Positions 34,587-42,589 of a DNA stretch of 64,000 nt are shown here, piece after piece. The translations under genes were made by a program, and so were the position numbers. The stretch is from Thermoplasmatota archaeon (lineage in GTDB: Archaea > Thermoplasmatota > Thermoplasmata > Thermoplasmatales > Thermoplasmataceae): NCBI GenBank assembly GCA_023488885.1, contig JAMDDH010000033.1, positions 1 to 64,000 of the forward strand, given 5' to 3'. Numbering within the stretch: the stretch's first letter is position 1; the number at the start of each line of letters is the position of its first letter. A model generated the notes under the pieces. That model was given only the letters and a program-made list of their open reading frames with translations, made no database searches and was not told where the DNA came from.

Positions 34587-34684
34587 CTCATTTTTGCGAC
34601 AAAACAGAAGAAGTTAAGTCGCTTACCGAATAACTAAGCCAATAATACCCGAAATAGTGTTCAGAATAACGTTGCTAGCAGTTG

Positions 34685-34703
34685 GGTTAGGCCTCATCTA
34701 ACC
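34685..34703 (-). promoter_or_regulatory. inverted repeat at the ilvB transcription start
   Basis: GGTTAG-N7-CTAACC lies about 25 bases downstream of the minus-strand TATA element TATTTATA (34721-34728), which places it on the expected start of transcription. A wider pairing GTTG/CAAC (34681-34711) extends it with a bulge. A repressor operator is the simplest reading; a 5'-terminal RNA hairpin is the alternative. Confidence 0.5.
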
Positions 34704-34862
34704 TGTTCAACCCTATGTTGTATAAATACCTTGTTATTTTGTGTCACGGGAATTGCCGAATATTTCATCCGGAATATCGGAAAACTCCTGTGTCGTTGAG
34801 ATAAGGACAGTCCTGTCGGAGAAAAAGGAATCACTTTATACTGGTTACCGACTCTGTTAGTT

Positions 34863-35300
34863 ATGAACGACGCGAATCGAGACTGCAACGGGATTTCGCC
34901 GGATGATTTGTTGAAAAATATTGACAATGCAGTTGAACAGGAGATGTCGGCGATGAAGGATGAGATTTGCAAACTGGTATTAGGTGTTCTTAGTGCTGAA
35001 ACAGTTGCAAAAAACGAACTTTTCAACAAATTGGCCAATATTACGGACAACGTGTCAGGTAAGCTTGGAACGAGCGATGAACCCGAATTCCATGCTCTGG
35101 TTGAGAGAAGAGTCCACCATCTGCTGCTAAAGAGAATCTTTGGCATGGCAGATGTTAACAACTGGATAAAGGATCAGGCGACTACCATAGCAAAAGATCT
35201 CTCCCGGTTTGGAGCCCTCCAGATAACGATATCGTTTTACGTTGGAATTGCGTCTGTTTCGGTAACTTTTGACGTAAAACAGCTCCTTGCAATGGCCTGA
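34863..35300 (+). CDS. uncharacterised cytosolic protein
   Basis: A 145-residue, mostly helical protein without a signal peptide or clear membrane helix; the C-terminal part (ALQITISFYVGIASVSVTFDV) is beta-like and hydrophobic. It is acidic at the N-terminus. I do not recognise it. The box CTTTATACT (34832-34840) lies about 27 bases upstream of ATG 34863, a strong sign that the start is right and the gene is expressed without a leader. Confidence 0.65.
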   Translation: MNDANRDCNGISPDDLLKNIDNAVEQEMSAMKDEICKLVLGVLSAETVAKNELFNKLANITDNVSGKLGTSDEPEFHALVERRVHHLLLKRIFGMADVNNWIKDQATTIAKDLSRFGALQITISFYVGIASVSVTFDVKQLLAMA

Positions 35301-35345
35301 TGCTGTAGTTGAATGTTGCTGGATCAGTCCTGACATGAGAAACTG

Positions 35346-35759
35346 ATGCTGCGATTATTCTTTCTTTTCACGAAACCTTTTTCAGGTCGAATTGGTTTCA
35401 AAGAAAAGATGCACATAAATCAGAATACACGAGAAAATAGTGAAGTAAAAAAACTTAACCAGATTTTTTCCTTTTTCGCTTATGCCGTTTCCTCAGTGAT
35501 TTTCGATATTTTGGCATATTCTATCAGTGGAGAAGTTCGTGGATTCGTGCTGACCCATTCAGTCATTCTTTTCTATTTTCCATTATTTATGTTTCCCTAT
35601 CTCGAAGATGCCTCTTTATCAGCTGTGCAAGCATATATGTTCAGGGGAATAACTCAAGGAGAATTGCTGATCATAGGATTAACTATCTTTGCATTTTTAC
35701 TCGGAATCCTCGCACATAGGCACGTGACGGAAAAATGCAATGGAGAAACTGAAGATTAA
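35346..35759 (+). CDS. small membrane protein, unknown
   Basis: A 137-residue frame with three hydrophobic segments (about 43-60, 72-87 and 107-125). An alternative ATG at 35409 (MHINQNTRENSEV) would remove the first 21 residues, which look less like a natural N-terminus. No family is recognised. Its neighbours on both sides are also small genes of unknown function. Confidence 0.5.
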   Translation: MLRLFFLFTKPFSGRIGFKEKMHINQNTRENSEVKKLNQIFSFFAYAVSSVIFDILAYSISGEVRGFVLTHSVILFYFPLFMFPYLEDASLSAVQAYMFRGITQGELLIIGLTIFAFLLGILAHRHVTEKCNGETED

Positions 35760-35887
35760 CTTATTTTGTGAGGCCTACACTTTTTCTGTAATTCTGGAAA
35801 AAAGCCTTATTGGATTGCTCGGAATCCAGACTGGTTTCCTAGAACCCAGTAAAAATTGTTGAAAAGACAATGATCTGACCTATGCAA

Positions 35888-35911
35888 AAGTAATTAATCA
35901 TTCTATTACTT
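35888..35911. promoter_or_regulatory. inverted repeat over promoter of small membrane protein
   Basis: AAGTAAT-N10-ATTACTT spans the TATA-like TAATTAATCATT that lies about 27 bases before ATG 35923. The symmetry and overlap with the promoter suggest a repressor site. Confidence 0.35.
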
Positions 35912-35922
35912 AGGGTTTTAAT

Positions 35923-36243
35923 ATGGCAAAGAGATCTCTTGAGCAGACGCTAGGACTTGCGGGCGGACTAATTGCGATTGCGATTGGCGCACTTTCAGAT
36001 CTTGTTGCGAACATAGGTCAGACCTTGCATCTGGGAGGATCCGGACTCCTTTCTGGAGCAGAAATAGGCATATTGTTCGGGTTAATTGGTCTTTTTGGAG
36101 CGTTTATAGTAACGTCAAAAAAACATGACGGTGGACTTATTATGCTAGTAATAGGAATCGCAGGTATAATCGCGCTTGCGAACGGGATTTACCTTATACC
36201 TTTCGTACTTCTCATTGTGGCTGGAATTATTGCCAGAGCATAA
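35923..36243 (+). CDS. small membrane protein (DUF4064-like)
   Basis: A 106-residue, very hydrophobic protein with three to four helices (about 9-30, 43-63, 70-85 and 88-105). The start AKRSLEQTLGLAGGLIAIAIGAL resembles DUF4064-type membrane proteins, with modest certainty. The start is supported by a TATA-like box 27 bases upstream. Function unknown. Confidence 0.6.
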   Translation: MAKRSLEQTLGLAGGLIAIAIGALSDLVANIGQTLHLGGSGLLSGAEIGILFGLIGLFGAFIVTSKKHDGGLIMLVIGIAGIIALANGIYLIPFVLLIVAGIIARA

Positions 36244-36310
36244 ATTAGTTGAACGAATTTAGCTTATTCGTCTAACTAGATTTTAATATTAACCGAATCA
36301 TAATTAGTTA

Positions 36311-37261
36311 ATGCTCTCATTAGTGTTGCTAAATATGGTTGCCCTCGTTGCAGCCATTTTCTTCGCAGGGATATCACTCCTTAAAGGAAAAGATAGGTTT
36401 GTTGTTCCATATGCGTCGATTCTGCCAATTTCAATATATCTCTTCCTGGCTTATGGCACCACTATGCCCGCACTTGTTATGGTTCTCTCCATAATAAGTA
36501 CAAAATTCCTTTACTCCAGGTTATTTTTCTTGTTTGGCATATTTATTCTTGGAATAAGTATCGTTATGGAAATCCTTCAGGTATCACAGGAGATATGGAG
36601 GATTTATGATCTGTCTATCGGAATCGGGATCTCTTTAGCCTTGATCACTGATAAACAGAGCCTCAATTACGTCAAATTGAATGATCAATCAAAGGGAGCT
36701 AACAGAGGCAAAGAATTGAAGCGGGATGTAATCCAGATTCTCGCTGGTCTAGTTCTCCTCGTCATCTTATATTCTATTGGCCAGAATAATTCAAGGGTAG
36801 CTATCAGTATCGTGGTCATCCTGCTTTACATGATCGGGAATTACTATTCCCTGTTTCCAGACACCCGGATTGGTAAAACACTGGCCTACTTTGAGCGACC
36901 AACGACACCACTCGGCATGGGAGCCATATGGTTTGCAGCAGGAATGATGATTGCTTTCGGTATTGTTCATTCTTTGCCGATTCTTGTATTTATCGTCTTT
37001 GTCACAACCATTGGTGATCCTCTCGCTACGCTATTTGGAAGCACTATTAAATCGCCAAAACTTCCGTATAACCGGAAAAAATCTCTTGCCGGATTCATGG
37101 GTATGTTTGTATCTTCAGCAATATTTGGTTATGCACTTATGGGATTCTTGGGCGTAGGACTATCTTTCATTTCTGCCATCGTTGAAAGTTTGTCACTCCA
37201 CCCTCTCGATGATAATTTCGCACTTCCTGCAGTCATTGGTGTGATATCTCTATTCGTTTGA
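36311..37261 (+). CDS. dolichol/phytol kinase-like (CTP-dependent polyprenol kinase) family protein
   Basis: A 316-residue membrane protein with eight to nine helices. The second half matches the dolichol kinase/phytol kinase family: FVTTIGDPLATLFGS, NRKKSLAGFMGMFVSS and VESLSLHPLDDNFALP, the last carrying the typical DDN motif. Such enzymes phosphorylate polyprenols with CTP and could support lipid-carrier recycling for S-layer glycoprotein glycosylation in archaea. The first ~110 residues are extra hydrophobic sequence. TTTTAATATTA at 36280-36290 gives a leaderless start at ATG 36311. Confidence 0.75.
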   Translation: MLSLVLLNMVALVAAIFFAGISLLKGKDRFVVPYASILPISIYLFLAYGTTMPALVMVLSIISTKFLYSRLFFLFGIFILGISIVMEILQVSQEIWRIYDLSIGIGISLALITDKQSLNYVKLNDQSKGANRGKELKRDVIQILAGLVLLVILYSIGQNNSRVAISIVVILLYMIGNYYSLFPDTRIGKTLAYFERPTTPLGMGAIWFAAGMMIAFGIVHSLPILVFIVFVTTIGDPLATLFGSTIKSPKLPYNRKKSLAGFMGMFVSSAIFGYALMGFLGVGLSFISAIVESLSLHPLDDNFALPAVIGVISLFV

Positions 37262-37269
37262 ATTAAAGG

Positions 37270-38199
37270 TCAGATATGGTAGAAAATTTCCTTCATGTCA
37301 GAAACGGATCTGAATCCAATTTTCTCATAGAGACTACGGGCCGGATTCGTTTCTGAGACCCACAGAATGCACTGATCGTACCCCATACTCCTTAACGATA
37401 TGAGCGAGTTTACCAACAACATTTTTCCAAGACCTTTTCCTTTGAATTCCGGAGTCACGAATAAATCGAGCAACAGGGCCGTCTTAACGTCAGTAAAAGT
37501 TTGCTGATGAGTTGTAATCACGGACCCAACTATCTGACCATGAAAAGACAATATGATGCTGGAGTCTGTTATTATCTCACCGAACTTGCCTTTAAAAAGT
37601 GACTTTACGAATTCAATCCTTTGATTCCGATCTTTACTATTGAACAGTATTTCATCAGCAGTGCCAACGTACGACTTGAATTCTGAGTCGGCATAACCAA
37701 CCATATCAAGTCTGTCCACGGGAACCGGAATAAATTGTTCATCGAAATTCCTATGAATTTGCAGGAAGGAGTCGTCAAGATACAGCTGCATTCTGTTTCT
37801 CTCAAATTTCTTAAACCCCATCCTGGTGAGCACAGCCTCCGACAATTCGCCGCCATTGAAAATCTTGTTTAGCATCAAACGTTTTTTTCGATTCTGCGAG
37901 ATACTCACCAACCATGAGAGCAGATTAGAGATTCTCTCATCTGTTGCAAAAGCAATGTCGGTAAAACCGATTGAACCATAAAGTCTGTCATTGAGTTCTG
38001 AACTCTCTTTAATGAATGAATACGCAGCCACATTGATGCCATTAAGAATTACTCTTGACGGGATTGCGTTCTTGTTCAATTCCTCTATTATAGATTTATA
38101 GGAAACCCTGACGGGCAACTCGGGATAGAGGAATTCCATGTGCTTAATCTCACCCTCAAGGATTTGCGCCCAGTCCAGTTTAACATTATTGAGTTCCAT
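37270..38199 (-). CDS. GNAT-family acetyltransferase, two-domain
   Basis: A 309-residue protein. The C-terminal half is a GNAT domain with motif A (LFVTPEFKGKGLGKMLL) and motif B (ARSLYEKIGFRSV). The N-terminal half looks like a diverged second GNAT fold. Substrate unknown. ATG 38199, preceded by CAGGA, is preferred to the in-frame TTG at 38217. It is convergent with the polyprenol kinase-like gene, only 8 bases apart. Confidence 0.75.
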   Translation of the reverse strand: MELNNVKLDWAQILEGEIKHMEFLYPELPVRVSYKSIIEELNKNAIPSRVILNGINVAAYSFIKESSELNDRLYGSIGFTDIAFATDERISNLLSWLVSISQNRKKRLMLNKIFNGGELSEAVLTRMGFKKFERNRMQLYLDDSFLQIHRNFDEQFIPVPVDRLDMVGYADSEFKSYVGTADEILFNSKDRNQRIEFVKSLFKGKFGEIITDSSIILSFHGQIVGSVITTHQQTFTDVKTALLLDLFVTPEFKGKGLGKMLLVNSLISLRSMGYDQCILWVSETNPARSLYEKIGFRSVSDMKEIFYHI

Positions 38200-38318
38200 T
38201 TTTCCTGATTCTTTCAAAAACTAAATTCTTTCTAAAATGAAATACGGCAATAAGCGATATGAACATCGCTATATTTAGACAATCTTAATAAAGATAGAAA
38301 AGTTCAACGTACGATTAA

Positions 38319-39662
38319 ATGGATGACAACTCCAGAACCGAAGGTTTCAACCGTGATGCACTGAGATACTCTGAATATTATAAGGGAAAAGTGCAGGTGA
38401 TCCCGAAAGTGCCCGTGAGACACCTTCAGGACTTCTCTATCTGGTATACCCCGGGAATAGCGGCAGTATCTAAGAAGATAGCCGAGAATGCCGAATTATC
38501 ATTTGATCTGACCGGGCGATGGAACAGTATTGCCATCATCACAGATGGTTCCAGGGTGCTTGGTCTAGGCAATATAGGTCCGGAAGCTGCCATGCCGGTC
38601 ATGGAGGGAAAATCACTGATTTTCAATTTTCTGGGAGCAGTCAATGCAATGCCACTGCCCATAAGGACGAAGACCAGGGACGAATTTATCACTGTGGCCA
38701 GGGCATTGGAGCCATCTTTTGGGGGTTTTAACCTTGAAGACATTGAGTCCCCGAAATGTTTCGCAGTACTTGAGGCTCTTCAGAAAGTTCTTTCCATTCC
38801 TGCGTGGCATGATGATCAACTGGGAACAGCATGTATAACTCTTGCTGGTATCATAAATTCGCTCAGGGTAGTGGGAAAGAAGATTGAAGATGCCAGAATC
38901 GTTCTTCTTGGCTCTGGAGCCGCTAACATTGCCACAGCACATCTTCTATTTACTGCCGGTTTCAAGGAAGGCAACATAATTCTTGCAGATTCCAAGGGAA
39001 TACTTGAACCAGAGAGGGAAGACATGGATAGCTTAATGCTTAACAATCCCTGGAAATATCAGTTGGCCATGCGTACCAATTCCGACCGCCTAAAAGGGCC
39101 GTCTGAACTGGCTTTTAGGGGAGCAGATGCAGTTATTTCTGCTTCGAAACCCGGGCCGGATACTATCAAATCAGACTGGATCAGGAGCATGAATCCTGAC
39201 AGCATTGTTTTTGCTCTTGCCAATCCTGTACCGGAAATATGGCCAGAAGTTGCCCGGAAAGCTGGTGCGAAGATTGTTGCGACCGGAAGGGGAGATTTTC
39301 CGAATCAGGTCAACAACAGCCTTGTTTTTCCAGGTGTATTCAGAGGAGTACTCGATGCCAGGGCTAAAGGGGTCAATTTCGAAATTATGGTTGCTGCGTC
39401 ATATGAGATAGCCAACTTCGTAAAAGATCCAAGTGAGGATAAGATTGTGCCAAACATGGAAGAGTGGGAACTTTATCCAACAGTCGCCTCGGCAGTGGCT
39501 GCCAAAACTGTGGATATGAACCTTGCGAGAAAGATTAATTCAAAAGAGGGATTCTTTAAGAATGCCAAGGAGATGATTGAAACGAACAGGAAACTTTACA
39601 TGAAGCTGATGGATGAGAAACTAATAAAGGAACTTCCAGGAGGTATGGAAATTGAAAAATAG
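38319..39662 (+). CDS. malic enzyme (malate dehydrogenase, decarboxylating)
   Basis: A 447-residue malic enzyme that converts malate to pyruvate and CO2 with NAD(P)+. Seen are WYTPGIAAVSKKI and the tyrosine-containing N-domain, IGPEAAMPVMEGK (catalytic lysine), IPAWHDDQLGTA (metal aspartates) and the Rossmann motif VLLGSGAANIA. It is a single-domain enzyme without the phosphotransacetylase-like extension of MaeB. The TATA-like CTTAATAAAG (38283-38292) lies about 30 bases upstream. It is co-transcribed with the GNAT gene that overlaps its end. Confidence 0.93.
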   Translation: MDDNSRTEGFNRDALRYSEYYKGKVQVIPKVPVRHLQDFSIWYTPGIAAVSKKIAENAELSFDLTGRWNSIAIITDGSRVLGLGNIGPEAAMPVMEGKSLIFNFLGAVNAMPLPIRTKTRDEFITVARALEPSFGGFNLEDIESPKCFAVLEALQKVLSIPAWHDDQLGTACITLAGIINSLRVVGKKIEDARIVLLGSGAANIATAHLLFTAGFKEGNIILADSKGILEPEREDMDSLMLNNPWKYQLAMRTNSDRLKGPSELAFRGADAVISASKPGPDTIKSDWIRSMNPDSIVFALANPVPEIWPEVARKAGAKIVATGRGDFPNQVNNSLVFPGVFRGVLDARAKGVNFEIMVAASYEIANFVKDPSEDKIVPNMEEWELYPTVASAVAAKTVDMNLARKINSKEGFFKNAKEMIETNRKLYMKLMDEKLIKELPGGMEIEK

Positions 39663-40143
39663 CGTGATTGTCAGGGAGCTGGAAGAGAAAGATATAAATT
39701 TGGCTGCAGAGCTTTTGATCAGACTGAAAAAACTCAATGGGGAATTCGATTCAATCTTTAACGTTTCTGATGAGGTAGAGGATGATGCCAAGAAACATCT
39801 CAGAAATGTGATTTCAGGAGATGGAGACCATGTGGCATTTGTTGCTGAGAAAGGTGCAAAATTGATTGGAATACTGACAATGATCTTACTTCGCAGGCAA
39901 TACTATCTGCCTGAAAGAGAAGCCAGAATTGTTGATTTCTATATCATGCCAGAAGCCCGAAGATCTGGGGCAGGAAAAATGCTGATCGACAGGACATATA
40001 AGTATCTTAGAAGCGAAAAAATAAAACTCATAACTGCTGAATTTCCATCACTGAATCCAATAGCCCTGAGCTTCTACAAGAGATTGGGATATAGGGAAAT
40101 AGTAGGAATATATGGGAAAATAATCGATGATGAGCAGGCATAG
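39652..40143 (+). CDS. GNAT-family acetyltransferase
   Basis: A 163-residue single-domain GNAT protein with motif A (FYIMPEARRSGAGKMLI) and motif B (ALSFYKRLGYREI). The start is TTG 39652, seven bases after AGGAGGT, inside the end of the malic enzyme gene (11-base overlap). The coupling suggests related regulation, but a function beyond acyl transfer cannot be assigned. Confidence 0.8.
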   Translation: MKNSVIVRELEEKDINLAAELLIRLKKLNGEFDSIFNVSDEVEDDAKKHLRNVISGDGDHVAFVAEKGAKLIGILTMILLRRQYYLPEREARIVDFYIMPEARRSGAGKMLIDRTYKYLRSEKIKLITAEFPSLNPIALSFYKRLGYREIVGIYGKIIDDEQA

Positions 40144-40213
40144 ACAAAATCGTGTATCATTTACCTGAGAATCCGTCAGAGTTCAGATCAGGTTGGCCGA
40201 TAATACGTAATGC

Positions 40214-40600
40214 CTATGAGGACTGGATGGAATTTATAACCTCTATTAGTTCATCCTCATATTTCTCTGCGTGTTCCGGTGAGTCCTGAAGATGTTTTTG
40301 TGCCATATCTGAAACCCTCAGCATTGAAACCTTGGCTGAAGGACCATCGCCTGAAATCACAATCTTGCAGGGCAGGAACAACCCATATTCTTCGTTCCTG
40401 ATAATAAGCTCTCTTGCTGCAGCTGGTTTACACACATCCAGAATATAATATCCCGGAAAATCTTCATTGAACTTGTTCTTTATTATTTCTTTGACGTCAA
40501 CGTAAGAGAGAATAACATAACCCTTTTCTTTGAGACCCTGAGAAAGTTTTCCGTATGCTTTATCCACATCCATATTCAAGATCCTTTCAAATTTGTACAT
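40214..40600 (-). CDS. DUF302 family protein
   Basis: A 128-residue protein with the DUF302 pattern: an N-terminal helix with AYGKLSQGLKEKGY, then VDVKEIIKNKF, the YYILDVCKP segment and LPCKIVI. DUF302 proteins are small alpha/beta proteins linked by context to redox and metal stress, with no firm function. The neighbouring AhpD-like and hemerythrin genes agree with such a role. A hairpin-forming leader appears upstream (40645-40733). Confidence 0.82.
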   Translation of the reverse strand: MYKFERILNMDVDKAYGKLSQGLKEKGYVILSYVDVKEIIKNKFNEDFPGYYILDVCKPAAARELIIRNEEYGLFLPCKIVISGDGPSAKVSMLRVSDMAQKHLQDSPEHAEKYEDELIEVINSIQSS

Positions 40601-40644
40601 GATTTAGGATTTCCGTATCCTACTTCTATGTTTTCATAACAGGC

Positions 40645-40733
40645 GCGCACCGAAGAGTGGCATAGCATCCTCACCAGAGAATACTTGCCCATCTTCTGCT
40701 TGTTCCGGCGACTATGCTTCTCTTTTTGGTGTA
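40645..40733 (-). ncRNA. possible structured leader or small RNA upstream of DUF302 gene
   Basis: On the minus strand CTTTAAAGG (40753-40762) is a TATA-like box; about 25 bases on, the predicted transcript begins with a long stem that pairs 40712-40717 with 40660-40665 (6 bp), then about 40720-40730 with 40649-40657 (8-9 bp with a small bulge). The loop is about 46 bases. It could be the DUF302 mRNA leader or a separate RNA. No known class was recognised. Confidence 0.35.
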
Positions 40734-40767
40734 AAAATTGCATCTTTGAAAAACCTTTAAAGCAAGT

Positions 40768-40784
40768 GACAAATAGGTATTGTC
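40768..40784. promoter_or_regulatory. inverted repeat near AhpD-like promoter
   Basis: GACAA-N7-TTGTC lies just upstream of CATAATAAG, a weak TATA-like box ahead of the AhpD-like gene. It is a candidate regulator site, short enough to be due to chance. Confidence 0.3.
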
Positions 40785-40821
40785 ATAATAAGAGGGGAGA
40801 AAAATTAGCTCAAAGGAAATA

Positions 40822-41133
40822 ATGGAACAGGTCGTTGACACAATAAAATACACTAGTCAGAAAGAGCCACATATTCAAAAGGCTTTCATGGACTTCAACA
40901 GCGCGGTGCTGAGTCCGGGGAAGCTATCCACCAAGACAAAAGAGCTCATAGCCCTTGCACTCTCCCTATCAAGCACCTGCGAATGGTGCATAACATTTCA
41001 TGTAAAAATGGCTCTGGAAAGTGGAGCCACTGAAGAAGAAATTCTGGAAGCGTCATATGTCGCCGTCCTTATGGCGGGAGCCCCGGCACTTATGCACATA
41101 ACTATCGTGAAGGATGCCCTCTCGTCACACTGA
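40822..41133 (+). CDS. AhpD-like carboxymuconolactone decarboxylase family protein
   Basis: A 103-residue protein of the CMD/AhpD fold with the redox motif CEWCITFH (about 53-60), where the CxxC plus His is typical of peroxidase-linked members. It should form oligomers and take part in thiol or peroxide chemistry. It lies between the DUF302 gene and the hemerythrin gene, forming a redox neighbourhood. The ATG 40822 is preceded by AAAGGAAAT. Confidence 0.87.
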   Translation: MEQVVDTIKYTSQKEPHIQKAFMDFNSAVLSPGKLSTKTKELIALALSLSSTCEWCITFHVKMALESGATEEEILEASYVAVLMAGAPALMHITIVKDALSSH

Positions 41134-41196
41134 GGAATTTAAGCTTGTTCGGGCAAAATAACTCATTTTCCAATAGATAACCGTGCTACAGATGAT

Positions 41197-41649
41197 TCAC
41201 GCAATTTTTTCATTATTTTCTGCGTCTATCATTATGAGGTCTACCGCAGCCATAGCTGCCGGATAAAATATTTGCTCCTCCAGAGCTATGTGATGGGCAA
41301 TGTTCTTTACGAATTCCATTACCTCCACCTGATATGTTTCGTGGAATGCCTCCTCCAGCAAATTCATGATGTTTATGTGATCTTCAATGAGCTCCCCATA
41401 CCCAAGAATCATCTTGTTACGTATCTCGTTAAGATCTGGTGAATATTTTTTATTTTTTCCGTCAAGTCTGTATTTCAGGTATCTAAGAAGCGGGATTATG
41501 GTTTCCTGTTCTCTTTCGATGTGCAGATAAGATAGTTTTCTAAGTTCTATGAATATTTTGGATGAACCTGCTTCCCTCTGCGCCAGATCATTGATTTTCT
41601 CGAGCAGGTAAGAATGTTCTGATCTTAGCGCGTCAATTTCGGTGTCCAT
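41197..41649 (-). CDS. hemerythrin HHE-domain protein
   Basis: A 150-residue four-helix protein with the di-iron pattern of hemerythrin-like proteins: EHSYLL (H11), HIEREQETIIP (about H43/E47), EDHINIM (about H90) and HHIALEEQIFYP (about H117/E121). Such proteins bind O2 or NO or serve in iron and oxidative stress handling. The promoter TTTTATAGG at about 41680-41688 lies about 35 bases upstream, and a strong palindrome sits just above it. Confidence 0.87.
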   Translation of the reverse strand: MDTEIDALRSEHSYLLEKINDLAQREAGSSKIFIELRKLSYLHIEREQETIIPLLRYLKYRLDGKNKKYSPDLNEIRNKMILGYGELIEDHINIMNLLEEAFHETYQVEVMEFVKNIAHHIALEEQIFYPAAMAAVDLIMIDAENNEKIA

Positions 41650-41693
41650 AGATTTCTTTCAGAATTTGAAATATGCCTGCCCCTATAAAATAA

Positions 41694-41713
41694 TTGGCTA
41701 AACAATTAGCCAA
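41694..41713. promoter_or_regulatory. palindromic operator upstream of hemerythrin gene
   Basis: TTGGCTAA-ACAA-TTAGCCAA is a perfect 8-bp inverted repeat with a 4-base spacer, directly upstream of the hemerythrin TATA box where the BRE would be. A dimeric regulator bound here would compete with, or recruit, TFB. Confidence 0.6.
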
Positions 41714-41814
41714 ATTTCTTTTATATTCAAGTGTTGCGAATTCGTTTCCTAAGTAGTATATCGTTTGACAGGACACCGATTAATGTTTTATTATGAATAA
41801 GATATCAGAAACTT

Positions 41815-42444
41815 ATGCATCCTGATTCTACGTTCAACGTTGCGAATTTTCTTGAACCTAAAGATTCGATCATCGTCCATGTGAACATGAAAAGCGATAT
41901 CTTCAGCAACATATTCAGCAAATTTGAAATCAACAATGCATTTAGTTACATCAAAGAAGCTCAAAAGATACTTCATCTTCCAGAGATATATGCAGGAAAT
42001 GGGAAGAGAGACGTTGCGGGAATTACTGATGACACGGATTATCAGGGAATAAAAGAAAAACGCAGATTGGGTAAAGCTGCCGCGAAATCCACTCTAGATG
42101 GAAAACTCCTGGACGATTTTGTAAAGTTTATGCCGGACGCAAATGAAAAAGAGATTATAACCGGGAAAGGAGATCTTTTTCTTGATGCTGAATTCAGAAA
42201 AAGACTTGATGACCTGAATCGGAACACTATCCTTTTTACTGGCTTTTTCACCGAGATCCAGATATTACGCACTGCATTTTCCTGCGCGGATTATGGGTAT
42301 TTTGGCGTCGTCGTGTCCGATGCTACATCCACATATTCGGAGAGAATTTATTACGAAGCCCTTGATGTAATCTCTCAGGCTGTGGAAGTGGTTGATACCA
42401 GAGATTTGATGAGAATTTGGGTACAGTCAACTTCACATACCTGA
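41815..42444 (+). CDS. isochorismatase-fold protein lacking catalytic residues
   Basis: A 209-residue protein matching the isochorismatase/nicotinamidase fold. VHVNMKSDIF aligns with the IDMQNDF motif and has Asn in place of the catalytic Asp. GKGDLFLDAEF keeps the lysine region. TGFFTEIQILRTAF aligns with GxxTxxCVxxTA but has Gln in place of the nucleophilic Cys. So two of three catalytic residues are missing, and it is probably not a hydrolase. ATG 41815 is the start; the role is unknown. Confidence 0.7.
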   Translation: MHPDSTFNVANFLEPKDSIIVHVNMKSDIFSNIFSKFEINNAFSYIKEAQKILHLPEIYAGNGKRDVAGITDDTDYQGIKEKRRLGKAAAKSTLDGKLLDDFVKFMPDANEKEIITGKGDLFLDAEFRKRLDDLNRNTILFTGFFTEIQILRTAFSCADYGYFGVVVSDATSTYSERIYYEALDVISQAVEVVDTRDLMRIWVQSTSHT

Positions 42445-42589
42445 CGAAATAGCCTATCTTGAATACCGAATAGTTCAGATATGCTGAACCTGGGAAAAAA
42501 TACTCTTGCGACTGAAGCGGGCTACATTCGTAGATACCGGGTTCCTCCTTACCAAAGGGTTGGGATATCCTTGTAAGACTGAATGAGTG

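Noticed and set aside
42471-42487. Hairpin GTTCAG-ATATG-CTGAAC
   Set aside because: A short stem between the pseudoenzyme gene and purC, with no T-run or promoter context; likely chance.
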